Shown piece by piece: positions 1 to 8,263 of a DNA stretch of 43,923 nt (the stretch's first letter is position 1; every line of letters begins with the position of its first letter). Source of the stretch: Algoriphagus sp. (GTDB lineage Bacteria > Bacteroidota > Bacteroidia > Cytophagales > Cyclobacteriaceae); the NCBI RefSeq assembly GCF_029254265.1, contig NZ_JAQWXX010000058.1, positions 1-43,923 of the forward strand, read 5' to 3'. A program made the translations under genes and the position numbers. The notes below the pieces were generated by a model, which worked only from the letters and a program-made list of their open reading frames with translations, was not told the DNA's origin and searched no databases.

Positions 1-62
1 GAGGTAAGCAACTTACGACCACTCGAGGTAAGTCGTGCATTTTTGATTAGTTCTTCGATCAT
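1..62 (-). CDS. possible 5' end of an unidentified gene running off the left edge
   Basis: An ATG at the complement of 60-62 opens a frame of 20 codons without a stop, reading MIEELIKNARLTSSGRKLLT, that continues past the edge. I do not recognise the protein. The only support is an open frame with plausible composition and the lack of any other gene in the leftmost 370 bases. The stretch also carries an 8-base direct repeat (1-8 and 25-32), which may be coding or may be repeat structure. It could be a spurious ORF. Confidence 0.3.
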   Translation of the reverse strand, partial: MIEELIKNARLTSSGRKLLT

Positions 63-377
63 TTTGTTCCTAGTTTAGGCAACAAAACCGGTCCAGTTAT
101 TTAAGCAATTAGGAACAGTTTCTGATAATGAAGCACAACATAATATATCCGCAATTGCGGCTATTTCCGCTATATCCTCCCTAAACCTAAAAACTTTTTT
201 TCATTAAATACCCATCTAGTTTAGGGCTAATCGCGATTTATCCGACAACAAACGGATACAATCGGATACAAATGGATAGCTACCGACTTAGCCTTGACTG
301 ACCCTGCAACTTTGGACCATAAGTTTTTCCTCTGGCGAAAACGACAAACAAATTTTCTAACCAAAACAACAAACATT
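63..377. other. gene-free leader upstream of ssb with repeats and a palindrome
   Basis: This stretch of 315 bases holds no convincing gene. It contains a 12-base perfect palindrome (149-160), two copies of TATATCC 27 bases apart (144-150 and 171-177), and three tandem 10-base units (251-280). A frame open from 294 runs into ssb, but the residues before Met 378 do not look like SSB. I see no clear TAnnTTTG promoter box. The region probably contains the ssb promoter and possibly regulator-binding repeats. Confidence 0.5.
251..280. repeat. three tandem 10-bp repeats upstream of ssb
   Basis: Positions 251-260, 261-270 and 271-280 read AACGGATACA, ATCGGATACA and AATGGATAGC. They share the core GGATA at a period of 10 bases, about one helical turn, so the copies face the same side of the DNA. 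A reverse-oriented TTATCCG lies just upstream near 237-243. Such phased repeats about 100 bases before a start codon can be protein-binding sites, but short repeats also arise by chance in AT-rich DNA. Confidence 0.45.
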
Positions 378-749
378 ATGAATGCGCTAAGAAACAAAGT
401 TCAGCTAATCGGTCACATGGGATCCAAAATCGAATTGAAAACCCTAGAAAGTGGCAAGGTCGTAGGCAAGGTATCCCTCGCCACAAATGAAATCTATAGA
501 AATCAGAAGGGTGAGAAAATCACTGATACCACTTGGCATAATCTCGTCATCTGGGGCAAAAATGCAGAGCTGCTGGACAAGTACACGGACAAGGGTTCAG
601 AGATCGCCATCGAAGGTAAAATCAGCAATCGGGACTATACCGATAAGGATGGCGTGAAGCGCTACATCACTGAGATCGTTGTCAATGAAATTCTCTTGAT
701 GGGCAGCTCAGAACGAAAAGAAAAAATGGAAGCAGATCTTCCATTTTAG
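378..749 (+). CDS. ssb: single-stranded DNA-binding protein, short form
   Basis: This is a 123-residue SSB with an OB fold that coats single-stranded DNA in replication, repair and recombination. The N-terminus MNALRNKVQLIGHMGSKIE is the usual Bacteroidota SSB start, so I chose ATG 378 rather than the upstream frame opening at 294. The OB core includes GKVSLATNEIYRNQKG, TTWHNLVIWGKNAE and KGSEIAIEGKI. The protein ends EADLPF, a recognisable though weakly acidic version of the DDDIPF interaction tip, with almost no linker. Most bacterial SSBs have 150-180 residues, so this is a compact form. It could be a second, specialised SSB. A strong hairpin terminator follows the stop. Confidence 0.93.
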   Translation: MNALRNKVQLIGHMGSKIELKTLESGKVVGKVSLATNEIYRNQKGEKITDTTWHNLVIWGKNAELLDKYTDKGSEIAIEGKISNRDYTDKDGVKRYITEIVVNEILLMGSSERKEKMEADLPF

Positions 750-768
750 CATTTATCCATTTTAAAAA

Positions 769-804
769 TCAAAGGCAGGATATTCAATTATCCTGCCTTT
801 TTTT
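769..804. terminator. bidirectional intrinsic terminator between ssb and the CSD/S1-like gene
   Basis: The perfect inverted repeat AAAGGCAGGA (771-780) / TCCTGCCTTT (791-800) extends by two more base pairs into a six-base loop and is followed by a T run to 804. The A run on the left makes it work on the minus strand too. It sits between the convergent 3' ends of ssb and the gene at 870-1649. Confidence 0.85.
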
Positions 805-869
805 ATGCTTTTGCTTTCGAGTCGAACTCACCAACTCGATTTTGAATTCGAAATTCGCAACAAATTAGA

Positions 870-1649
870 TCAACTCTGCTCCTCTAAGCTGTAGAAAGAC
901 AAAGGCAATTGCACTTGATTTTCCTGAAGGCGCTGAAGCTTCACCCAAACTTCCTGATCTTTTTGGATTTGCTTGTATTCCGCTGCTTGAATCCTCGAGG
1001 CATTTTTATCCAGTTTTATAAAACCTACAAAGTCTCCGAAAGCTAATTTCGCAAAATAACCATGTTGATTTTTTCCTGTCACAGTCACTTTTAAGGTAGT
1101 CTGATCCTCGTAGTGATCTCTCAATAGTTGGAAATTAGGACTGAATCTTCGATCAATAAGAATTGCACTTAGTTTATCCAGATTATGGGTTTGAGTTAGT
1201 TTGAAACCTACGAGTTGATCCACTCTGGATTCATACGTTTTTTCCAGATCGATTTCCCATTTCGAAATAGGCAGTGGCAGGTAAATGTTGGTGTTCGTAT
1301 GAACCACAAACCAGGTATCATCTTCCAATTTCTTTAATGTCCCTTGAAGAACTCCTTTAGCTTCAGATTCATCGGCAAGAGCAGTTCTTTTGGCATTGCT
1401 CACAAAACTCACTTCCGAGGCAAAGGCTCCTAATTCTGGGTCTGGAGATTTGGCAGGTATAAAAGTCACTTCATCACCGGAAGTATAGTTGTGCACCCGA
1501 TCAATTTTTCCTTCTCGCTTTAATTCTTTTTGCCGCTTCCGGTCATTTTTAAAAAAGAAAACATCTCCTTTTTCACTTTCAATAAAACCATAGTTTTTAT
1601 CTTCTATATATCGAATAACTTGACCATTAATTCTTGCGCCTTCTTTCAT
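870..1649 (-). CDS. cold-shock-domain protein with a C-terminal S1-like domain
   Basis: The product has 259 residues. Residues 7-65 look like a cold-shock OB fold, with RNP1-like KNYGFIE (18-24) and RNP2-like DVFFF (29-33) and a basic insert after it. Residues about 184-252 look like an S1 OB fold: VTVTGKNQHGYFAKL, then VGFIKL, then VWVKLQRL and a terminal LPLSF strand. The middle (about 90-180) is not recognised. An RNA-binding role in translation or RNA turnover is inferred. I chose ATG 1649; an in-frame TTG at 1664 would add five residues. The gene is monocistronic, sharing a terminator with ssb at its 3' end. The CSD call is firm, while the S1 call rests on sequence pattern only. Confidence 0.8.
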   Translation of the reverse strand: MKEGARINGQVIRYIEDKNYGFIESEKGDVFFFKNDRKRQKELKREGKIDRVHNYTSGDEVTFIPAKSPDPELGAFASEVSFVSNAKRTALADESEAKGVLQGTLKKLEDDTWFVVHTNTNIYLPLPISKWEIDLEKTYESRVDQLVGFKLTQTHNLDKLSAILIDRRFSPNFQLLRDHYEDQTTLKVTVTGKNQHGYFAKLAFGDFVGFIKLDKNASRIQAAEYKQIQKDQEVWVKLQRLQENQVQLPLSFYSLEEQS

Positions 1650-1711
1650 GGCATAAAGGTACAAAAGGAAATCGTTCTCATTCCCAATTAAGGATTAGAA
1701 AGGATCATCAG

Positions 1712-1743
1712 AAAAAAGGGCGAATGATTATTCGCCCTTTTTA
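1712..1743. terminator. intrinsic terminator downstream of the acylase gene
   Basis: A perfect 12-bp stem (1713-1724 with 1731-1742) encloses the six-base loop TGATTA. The A/T flanks of the stem give a T run on either strand. It lies 50 bases beyond the acylase stop codon (minus strand) and upstream of the CSD/S1-like gene. Confidence 0.8.
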
Positions 1744-1791
1744 CCAATCAACTATCCGCTCGATTTATTAATTCTTCTTTTGAATTAAAAT

Positions 1792-3966
1792 TTATCGCTT
1801 TCCCGGATTGTACTTCTCTTCCATCCGCTTTTCTACATCTGCTCGATAAAATGCCACATCCTTGAAATTTGCATCCGCATAGCGCTGCGCCTGATCATAA
1901 AAATGTGGGGAAGTAGGATCTGCACTTTGTCCGCCTGCAAGCATACTTTTGGCTTTTACTTTTTCGCCAAACTCAACCACTGCCACAAAGCTATTTCCAC
2001 GGTAACCATACAGGCGCTTAGTATCTTCAGTAGCTCTTGCGCCATACGCCGCCAAAGCTCCCCAAGTACCGGAAGCTAATCCCACTGGAATGTAAGGCTT
2101 GCTATCATCAAACTTTAGGTCGATATCTCCTGTCAAGCGTTGGAATCTATTGATTTCTCCCCATGGGGTATTCCAGCTACCAAGGTCAGTATTCATTGCA
2201 TCAAGTGTCTCTGAAAAAGTAGCTAGTATTTCTGTTTCACTTGGGTTCGGAACTTTACCATTTGCCGCATTGAACGGAATCAGGTAATTGATATTCCCAT
2301 GATTTCGCATAAAATTCATCCCAAAGAAATGCGCCAAAGACATGGCTACAGATTCTTTGGAAGTCCGGTAATCCCAATCTTTAAGAATCTTGATTGGCTC
2401 AGTCAAGTTTGGATCCGCTCCTCCTTCTTGGTCATAAGCTTTCATCAACATTGGAATCAAGACTTCAAATGCTGGCAAATAAGGATCATATGCCAATTTT
2501 ATAAAGCTATCCAAAGTCAAATTCTTAGCATCCTTCAAAACTTTTACTGCATGAAGTGCTCGGTAATTTTCCTGATCCGGAGCCATATATTTGGGATAAT
2601 CAGACTGCTTTGGGCTAAACTCTCCAGCTGCAGTGAACGGCGTAGAGTTGGTGTTTTGAATCCAGCCTGTTCCAGGATTCAGGATCAAAATACTTTCATC
2701 TACCGTATGGATTCCAGTCCAGTCTGTTTTCGGATTGGAGCCATCCACAGGGCGCTGGAAGTCAAATGAATCGTCGCGCTTTGGGATGAAATTACCATGG
2801 AAGTAGGCAATATTTCCCTCGGCATCAGCAAATACAGTATTGTTTGAAGAGTTGGTTCGGATATCCATCATCTTCTTGAATTCGGCATAGTTGCCCAACT
2901 TAGTTCGAGTATAACTTTGTGTCAATGCATTGACTGGATCCCAATTGATTTTGGTGGCAACCCATTTATCATCGATTTTATGGGTGATCGGACCATGGTG
3001 AGTTCTATAAAACGTAAAGGTCTTTTCTTTGAGTGCTTCTCCTTCTTTGTATTTCAGCGTGACATCCTGAGCCACCACATCCCGCATTTCATCTCCATAT
3101 TGATATTGAAATTTGCCGTCTTTTTCAGAAACATTTTCGACAAACTCATCTATAAAATCTACAAATGTGGAAGTATGAATCCAACCCGTTTTTTCATTGA
3201 AACCCTGATAAACAAAAAACTGCCCCCAAGTCACCGCTCCATAAGCATTTAGTCCTTCTTCACTGACTACATGTACTTCCGGCCGGAAATAGAAAGAAGT
3301 ATGAGGATTGATCAATAGCATGGCATTTCCTGATTCGGTCAGTTCACCTGCTACTGCGATTCCATTAGAACCTTTTGGCTCGTCAAGCATTTCTTGATGA
3401 TTGAGTCCATTCCTATATTCATTAAGTGCCAGAGCCTTATTCTCTTCATAAAAAGCTTTGATCCTCCGCGTAGGAATCTGCTCAATATCTCCACCAATAG
3501 AACCCTCGGAGAAAAACATAGGCATCCAAGGTTCATAATGCGTGATCACCTGAGGTGTCACTTCTGGGTGAGTTTCCAAATAGTAATTTACCCCATCAGC
3601 AAAAGCCTGACAAAGTGCTTTCAACCAATCCGGAGCTTTTTCATAAGCCGCTTTGGCTTCTGCTTCAGTCATGTAGAGATTTGCCCGGAGATCAGAATAG
3701 ATCGCCTCCTCCCCTTCCAGTTCAGCCAATCTTCCGGTTGCCCAGATATAGTTTCGCTCCACTCTTCTGAAATCGTCTTCGCATTGTGCATACAGCAATC
3801 CAAACACCACATCGGCATCGGTTTTCCCATAAATATGTGGCACTCCAAAATCATCTCGGATGATCTCTACTTGCTCCGCTTTGGTTTCGAGATCGGATTT
3901 GGGGGCAGTATTTTGACAGGAAAAGATAAAACTGGCTAGAATAATAAGCGAAAGGAATTTCTTCAT
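1792..3966 (-). CDS. penicillin acylase family lipoprotein (Ntn hydrolase)
   Basis: The product has 724 residues. The N-terminus ends in the lipobox FIFSC with Cys17, so a lipid-anchored periplasmic or outer-membrane enzyme is predicted, a substrate of Lgt (encoded at 21756). Family members mature by self-cleavage and use the new N-terminal serine to hydrolyse amides such as penicillins, acyl-homoserine lactones or acylated peptides. The likely nucleophile is Ser200 in PKGSNGIAV. The alpha region contains RDDFGVPHIYGKTDADV and IWATGRLAELEGE, and the beta chain contains SSNNTVFADAEGNIAYFHGN with the expected Asn-rich active-site loop. The length fits the family. Substrate cannot be told from sequence. 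It lies 65 bases downstream of the aldo/keto reductase and may be cotranscribed with it. Confidence 0.92.
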   Translation of the reverse strand: MKKFLSLIILASFIFSCQNTAPKSDLETKAEQVEIIRDDFGVPHIYGKTDADVVFGLLYAQCEDDFRRVERNYIWATGRLAELEGEEAIYSDLRANLYMTEAEAKAAYEKAPDWLKALCQAFADGVNYYLETHPEVTPQVITHYEPWMPMFFSEGSIGGDIEQIPTRRIKAFYEENKALALNEYRNGLNHQEMLDEPKGSNGIAVAGELTESGNAMLLINPHTSFYFRPEVHVVSEEGLNAYGAVTWGQFFVYQGFNEKTGWIHTSTFVDFIDEFVENVSEKDGKFQYQYGDEMRDVVAQDVTLKYKEGEALKEKTFTFYRTHHGPITHKIDDKWVATKINWDPVNALTQSYTRTKLGNYAEFKKMMDIRTNSSNNTVFADAEGNIAYFHGNFIPKRDDSFDFQRPVDGSNPKTDWTGIHTVDESILILNPGTGWIQNTNSTPFTAAGEFSPKQSDYPKYMAPDQENYRALHAVKVLKDAKNLTLDSFIKLAYDPYLPAFEVLIPMLMKAYDQEGGADPNLTEPIKILKDWDYRTSKESVAMSLAHFFGMNFMRNHGNINYLIPFNAANGKVPNPSETEILATFSETLDAMNTDLGSWNTPWGEINRFQRLTGDIDLKFDDSKPYIPVGLASGTWGALAAYGARATEDTKRLYGYRGNSFVAVVEFGEKVKAKSMLAGGQSADPTSPHFYDQAQRYADANFKDVAFYRADVEKRMEEKYNPGKR

Positions 3967-4031
3967 AGGGAGATATATTTCTTTGAAAGCTTGAAAGTAA
4001 ACGAATCTTACTGACTCAGCAAGTGGAATTT

Positions 4032-4922
4032 TTAACGGTGGGAATCGTAGTGATTAACGGGAAATTTTTGCTGAAATAGTTTTAGAGTTTCTTCAGGAAT
4101 GACTTGGCTCTGCCCATATCCTGCAACCATTTTTTCAACCTGTGCCACTGAACTTGCCCCGATGACAAGTGAGGCAACCACAGGTTGGGCTAGTCCAAAA
4201 CGGATCAAAAAAGCTTCAGGGGAGAAATCTTGGTCATTCACAAAATCCTGAAATCTCTTCACTTGATTGGCATCATAATTTAAAAATGACTTAGGCGTCT
4301 TATCAATTAGCAATCCTTTGACAAAAGCTCCTCTAACCAAAACCTTGGCCGAACTTTTCTCTATTGCTGGAAAAGCTATTTCCTCTGGCCTACGATCGAG
4401 CGGGTTGTATTGCATCATGATGGTGGCAGGATTACTCTTTGACAAAACCTCCCTAATCACATTTGGGCGAATTGAAGAAATTCCAAAAGCTCGGATTTTC
4501 CCTTGTGCTTTCAAGATTTCAAAAGCTTCCAAAGTTTCATCCCAGGGATCTTCTATCGTCCCGCCATGGAGTTGATAGAGGTCGATGTAGTCAGTTTGGA
4601 GACGGGAAAGGCTATCTTCCACCGCTTTGAGAATGTAGCTTTTCTTTGGATTCCAATCCCAACCTGAACCGTCGGCCCGCAATTCATTGCCGACTTTTGT
4701 AGCAAGAATCACCTGACTCCGAACACTTTTAATCGCCTGACCAACTGCTTTTTCATTCCAGCCTTGGGAATATAAATCGGCTGTATCCAGAAAACTAATT
4801 CCTCCAGAAATCGCAGCTTCAATAACTGACTTTGAGGAATTCGACTCAGGACTAAGCGACATACAACCGAGTCCGATCTCACTTACTTGGATTTTAGATT
4901 CTGAGAGCTCTTTATATTTCAT
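4032..4922 (-). CDS. aldo/keto reductase
   Basis: This 296-residue NADPH-dependent oxidoreductase has a (beta/alpha)8 barrel. The catalytic tetrad is visible: Asp46 and Tyr51 in LDTADLYSQG, Lys76 in ILATKVG and His119 in YQLHGG. The C-terminal ASSVAQVEKMV matches the cofactor-binding end of the family. I chose ATG 4922 (MKYKELSESKI), since the upstream Met at 4949 adds nine residues unlike the family start. The substrate is unknown, probably aldehydes or ketones. It lies upstream of the acylase gene on the same strand. Confidence 0.92.
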   Translation of the reverse strand: MKYKELSESKIQVSEIGLGCMSLSPESNSSKSVIEAAISGGISFLDTADLYSQGWNEKAVGQAIKSVRSQVILATKVGNELRADGSGWDWNPKKSYILKAVEDSLSRLQTDYIDLYQLHGGTIEDPWDETLEAFEILKAQGKIRAFGISSIRPNVIREVLSKSNPATIMMQYNPLDRRPEEIAFPAIEKSSAKVLVRGAFVKGLLIDKTPKSFLNYDANQVKRFQDFVNDQDFSPEAFLIRFGLAQPVVASLVIGASSVAQVEKMVAGYGQSQVIPEETLKLFQQKFPVNHYDSHR

Positions 4923-5255
4923 CTGTTTAAAATTTGTTTTTAATCCCAATAGCCAGCCCTTAGTCGGTTTAGGGGAAATCTCGCATTATAATCAAACCTA
5001 CCTTTGAAGTCCGCATCTTTCTCTATTTCATTCAAACAAATTCCCAATTTTCAGCTTCTTATCAAAAAATCACGTTGAGTTCCAAGATTTAAAATTTTAT
5101 TAATTCGTTAAATCAAGTTCGATCGCGCTTTAATCCCTATTTTTGGGCACTTAAACCTATTTAAATGGAATCAAGCATATTTGAAAATCCGCACATTTGG
5201 ATAATTATTTGTGTTGAGAGGTTCAATATGACCCTTGAAAATCAATTGTAACCAG
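4923..5255. other. divergent intergenic region between the aldo/keto reductase gene and pfkA
   Basis: About 330 bases separate the divergent starts and no gene is seen. Towards pfkA there is a perfect -7 box TATTTTTG at 5138-5145, but without a matching -33 TTTG. A second candidate, TTTG at 5180-5183 with ATTATTTG at 5204-5211 (20-base spacer), has the TA of the box inverted. Either could drive pfkA; the first would give a leader of about 100 bases. No stable hairpin stood out. Confidence 0.4.
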
Positions 5256-6230
5256 ATGAAAAAAATCGCAGTTTTTACTTCAGGAGGAGACAGTCCCGGA
5301 ATGAATGCTTGTGTCAGAGCAGTAGTCCGAACAGCTATCTTTAAAGGCCTTGAAGTGTATGGAATATATCGTGGATATGAGGGAATGATTGAAGGAGACA
5401 TCAGGCGAATGCAGTCTTACTCAGTAAGTAATATCGTTCAGCGAGGTGGTACAATTCTTAAATCCGCTCGATCCCAAGAGTTTAGAACCCCCGAGGGAAG
5501 AAAAAAAGCCTACGAAAATTTGAAAGAATTTGGAATAGAAGGTGTAGTTGCTATCGGTGGTGACGGGACTTTTACCGGAGCAAAAATCTTCTTTGAAGAA
5601 TACGGCATTCCCACTGTTGGCTGCCCCGGAACCATTGACAACGACCTATATGGAACGGATTACACCATCGGTTTTGATACCGCTGTAAATACTGCTTTGG
5701 AAGCTATTGATAAAATCAGAGATACCGCTGCAGCGCACGACCGGATTTTCTTTATTGAGGTGATGGGTCGAGATGCTGGATTCATTGCAGTGGAGTCTGG
5801 AATCGGAGGTGGAGCAGAATTTGTGATGGTTCCAGAAACCAAAACAGATCTAAACCAAGTTGTAAAATCATTGAAAAACCTTCGAAAAAGCAAATCCTCA
5901 AGCATCATCGTAGTGGCTGAAGGAGATGATGAGGGAAATGCCGAAGTGATTATGCAAAAGGTAAAAGAGAAGCTTAATGACAAAAACAAAGACTTCAAAG
6001 TCACTACACTCGGACATATTCAACGAGGAGGCAGCCCAACTGCCAGAGATCGGGTTTTAGCAAGTAGATGTGGAATGGCTGCTGTAGAGGGATTAATTGC
6101 CGGCCATCAATTCCACATGGCAGGTGTAGTCAATCAAGAGATCCGCTATACTCCATTTGCGGATTGCATCGGCAAAGCCAAGCCTCTCAACCCTGATCAC
6201 TTGAAACTTATAGATATCTTAAATATTTAA
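5256..6230 (+). CDS. pfkA: ATP-dependent 6-phosphofructokinase
   Basis: The product has 324 residues and phosphorylates fructose 6-phosphate to the 1,6-bisphosphate in glycolysis. Motifs: GGDSPGMN (10-17), GGDGTFTGA (101-109) with Gly at the position that marks ATP rather than pyrophosphate users, PGTIDND with catalytic Asp128, MGRDAGF, and LGHIQRGGSPTARDR. Length and order match the short bacterial PfkA. I chose ATG 5256 because MKKIAVFTSGGDSPGMN is the family start; a TTG at 5235 would add seven residues. A small membrane-protein gene starts two bases after its stop, so the two are probably cotranscribed. Confidence 0.97.
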   Translation: MKKIAVFTSGGDSPGMNACVRAVVRTAIFKGLEVYGIYRGYEGMIEGDIRRMQSYSVSNIVQRGGTILKSARSQEFRTPEGRKKAYENLKEFGIEGVVAIGGDGTFTGAKIFFEEYGIPTVGCPGTIDNDLYGTDYTIGFDTAVNTALEAIDKIRDTAAAHDRIFFIEVMGRDAGFIAVESGIGGGAEFVMVPETKTDLNQVVKSLKNLRKSKSSSIIVVAEGDDEGNAEVIMQKVKEKLNDKNKDFKVTTLGHIQRGGSPTARDRVLASRCGMAAVEGLIAGHQFHMAGVVNQEIRYTPFADCIGKAKPLNPDHLKLIDILNI

Positions 6231-6232
6231 TA

Positions 6233-6568
6233 ATGGGGTTTATTCCTATATTTCTTACAATGGGAGGAGCAATCCTCCTGTTTTTTCTAACAGTCAAAAA
6301 CACCCTTCAGCGTAAATTTAATTTGCAAAAGGAGTTGCTTTTCAAACTAAAATCTCTCAATCCGGAGTTAGGTTTGCTTATAGGGGAAACTCAAAAGCCT
6401 GAAGAACTGATCAGTTTGTTAAAAAGCCAAGAGCTAACAAAAAGCTTAGCTGCAAAAGCCTCAGATCTCATCCGAGAAATGAAAATAAATCGCCACCAAT
6501 ACAATCAGCTGATCAAAAAAGGCCCTTATAACTGGGTGGCAAAAATATCTGGTTTTCAGGAGATTTGA
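6233..6568 (+). CDS. small single-pass membrane protein of unknown function
   Basis: The product has 111 residues. An N-terminal hydrophobic segment (about 2-20, GFIPIFLTMGGAILLFFLTV) should anchor it in the inner membrane, followed by a basic, mostly helical cytoplasmic part with Leu/Lys-rich character. No family is recognised. It begins two bases after the pfkA stop, indicating an operon with pfkA. Its last 13 bases overlap the 3' end of miaA on the other strand. Intact frame and tight spacing argue that it is real. Confidence 0.7.
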   Translation: MGFIPIFLTMGGAILLFFLTVKNTLQRKFNLQKELLFKLKSLNPELGLLIGETQKPEELISLLKSQELTKSLAAKASDLIREMKINRHQYNQLIKKGPYNWVAKISGFQEI

Positions 6569-7464
6569 TCAGAGATAAAATTGAATATATCAATCTGATT
6601 TTCAGGATTAAACCATTTAATATCTGGATCTTTTTTAAACCAGGTCAATTGTCTTTTGGCGTATCTTCTGGAGTTTCGCTTCAGAAGTCGTATAGCTTCT
6701 GCTCGATCATATTTTCCTTCTAAAAAATCAAAGATTTCGGTATAGCCTAGTGTTTGAAGTGAATTCAGATGACGCTTTCCAAAGAGCGCATCCGCTTCGT
6801 CAAAAAGTCCAGCCTGAATCATCTGATCCATTCGCCTTTCAATTCTTTCATACAATTCAGGTCTTGGTCGTTCCAAGCCAATTTTTATCACTTTAAAAGG
6901 TCTATCTGCTTTCTTTTTAATTCTAAATGAACTGAAGGGCTTCCCTGTTCCTCTGATCACTTCCAGTGCTCGCATCAGTCGCTGGGGATTAAGCTGATCC
7001 ACCATTTCAAAATAATCGGGATCCATTTTCTGAACTTCAGACTGTAGAAAAGCAATCCCTTTTTCCTGATAATCTTTAATAACCTGCTCACGAATTCGAG
7101 AATCAATGGTGGGCATTTCGTCCAAACCATTGACAACAGCATCCGCAAAAAGTCCCGATCCTCCAGTCATTATTACCACATTTTTTTTAGCAAAAAGTTG
7201 TTCTAAAAGTGTAATAGCATCCTGTTCAAACTGTTTAACATCGTAGTCCTCCTCTATTGAGCGGGAATTAATAAAATGATGCGGAACTGATTTCAGCTCT
7301 TCCGATGTAGGTTTGGCAGTACCCAAATTCATTTCCCTGTAAAACTGCCTACTGTCACAGGAAAGAATTTCGGTCTGATACTTCTTAGCAAGATTGATAC
7401 ACAATTCTGTCTTTCCCACTGCTGTCGGACCTACAATAAGAATCAAATAATACTGTGATTTCAA
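6556..7464 (-). CDS. miaA: tRNA dimethylallyltransferase
   Basis: The product has 302 residues and transfers a dimethylallyl group from DMAPP to N6 of A37 in tRNAs that read codons starting with U. It has a P-loop GPTAVGKT (12-19), the substrate motif SCDSRQFYREMNLGTAKP, GGSGLFADAVVNGL, and a C-terminal RRYAKRQLTWFKKDP typical of MiaA. The length is normal. The gene converges on the small membrane-protein gene with a 13-base tail overlap and no terminator between them. It is divergent from the response-regulator operon, whose ATG is 46 bases away. Confidence 0.97.
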   Translation of the reverse strand: MKSQYYLILIVGPTAVGKTELCINLAKKYQTEILSCDSRQFYREMNLGTAKPTSEELKSVPHHFINSRSIEEDYDVKQFEQDAITLLEQLFAKKNVVIMTGGSGLFADAVVNGLDEMPTIDSRIREQVIKDYQEKGIAFLQSEVQKMDPDYFEMVDQLNPQRLMRALEVIRGTGKPFSSFRIKKKADRPFKVIKIGLERPRPELYERIERRMDQMIQAGLFDEADALFGKRHLNSLQTLGYTEIFDFLEGKYDRAEAIRLLKRNSRRYAKRQLTWFKKDPDIKWFNPENQIDIFNFISDQIS

Positions 7465-7497
7465 TTTATTTTTGTCTTACTTATTTGATGAGAATTT

Positions 7498-7505
7498 CAA
7501 AGGTA
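7498..7505 (-). promoter_or_regulatory. candidate Bacteroidota -7 box for miaA
   Basis: The minus strand reads TACCTTTG, a perfect match to TAnnTTTG, about 34 bases upstream of the miaA ATG. No TTTG is present at the usual 19-21 base distance upstream, so support is partial. It lies just before the ATG of the divergent gene at 7511. Confidence 0.35.
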
Positions 7506-7510
7506 AATAA

Positions 7511-8263
7511 ATGAAAAGCAAAAAGGTCCTTATCGTAGAAGACAATGATCTGAACCGAAAGCTATTTGAGAATTTGATCGGGCAATATTGGAGCTATAAA
7601 AGCGCAATAAACGGCATTGAAGCGATTAATTTGCTGAATCAAGAAACCTTTGACTTGATCTTGATGGATATTCAAATGCCAAAAATGGATGGAATCACTG
7701 CACTGAAAAAAATCCGTCAGTTGGAATTGAGCAACTCCCCTGTTGTGGCAGTTTCAGCTTATGCGGAAGAGTTTGACAAGGCAGAATTTTTACAAATGGG
7801 ATTTAATGATTTTTTGACTAAACCCATCCGAACCAAACGATTTTTAGAAATATTGAAAATTTATTTAGAAACTGGATTGGAAGAAATTTCAATTTCGGAT
7901 GAAATAGAAGTACCTAATGTTCTTCTTGACCAAAATGTAGTTTCTCAATTGATGAAATATAATTCTAAAGAGACTGTTAAAAAGGTTTTAAATGACTTTG
8001 CATTAGAATTAACCAAATTAGTAGAAAAATATCACAAGGTGATAAACTCAAAAAACACCTCTGAACTAGCGGAGATTTTTCATACCTTAAAAGGAAACTC
8101 CGGAACAATTGGTGCAAATTCTATTTACCTCATTGCGATTGACTTAGAATCATTTACCAAAAAAAAAGAGTGGCCAGAAGTTGAAAAATTGTTTTCAAAA
8201 CTGGAAAAAGAGAAAAAATTGTTTGAAAATTTTATTAAAGAAGCAACTATTTTTGAATTATGA
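7511..8263 (+). CDS. response regulator receiver protein with C-terminal HPt domain
   Basis: The product has 250 residues. Residues 4-120 form a receiver domain: acidic pair Glu10/Asp11, phosphoacceptor Asp53 in LILMDIQMPKMDG, Ser82 and Lys104 in FLTKPI. Residues about 140-245 form a histidine phosphotransfer four-helix bundle with phospho-His191 in IFHTLKGNSG. There is no DNA-binding or enzymatic output. The protein can therefore only accept and pass phosphate, as a phosphorelay intermediate. It overlaps the next receiver gene by four bases (ATGA), so the two are coupled. A possible kinase partner in the window is the hybrid kinase at 35696-38644. Confidence 0.93.
   Translation: MKSKKVLIVEDNDLNRKLFENLIGQYWSYKSAINGIEAINLLNQETFDLILMDIQMPKMDGITALKKIRQLELSNSPVVAVSAYAEEFDKAEFLQMGFNDFLTKPIRTKRFLEILKIYLETGLEEISISDEIEVPNVLLDQNVVSQLMKYNSKETVKKVLNDFALELTKLVEKYHKVINSKNTSELAEIFHTLKGNSGTIGANSIYLIAIDLESFTKKKEWPEVEKLFSKLEKEKKLFENFIKEATIFEL

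Noticed and set aside
294..377. N-terminal extension of SSB by 28 residues
   Set aside because: The extension does not resemble SSB, while MNALRNKVQLIG is the standard start in this phylum.
2099..3939. Several plus-strand ORFs (up to about 180 codons) opposite the acylase gene
   Set aside because: They lack family motifs and plausible composition. The opposite strand encodes a complete penicillin-acylase-family protein with signal, nucleophile and normal length.
1792..4922. Acylase plus aldo/keto reductase as a biosynthetic or quorum-quenching cluster
   Set aside because: Only two generic enzymes, 65 bases apart, without regulator, synthase or transporter; substrate of either cannot be inferred.
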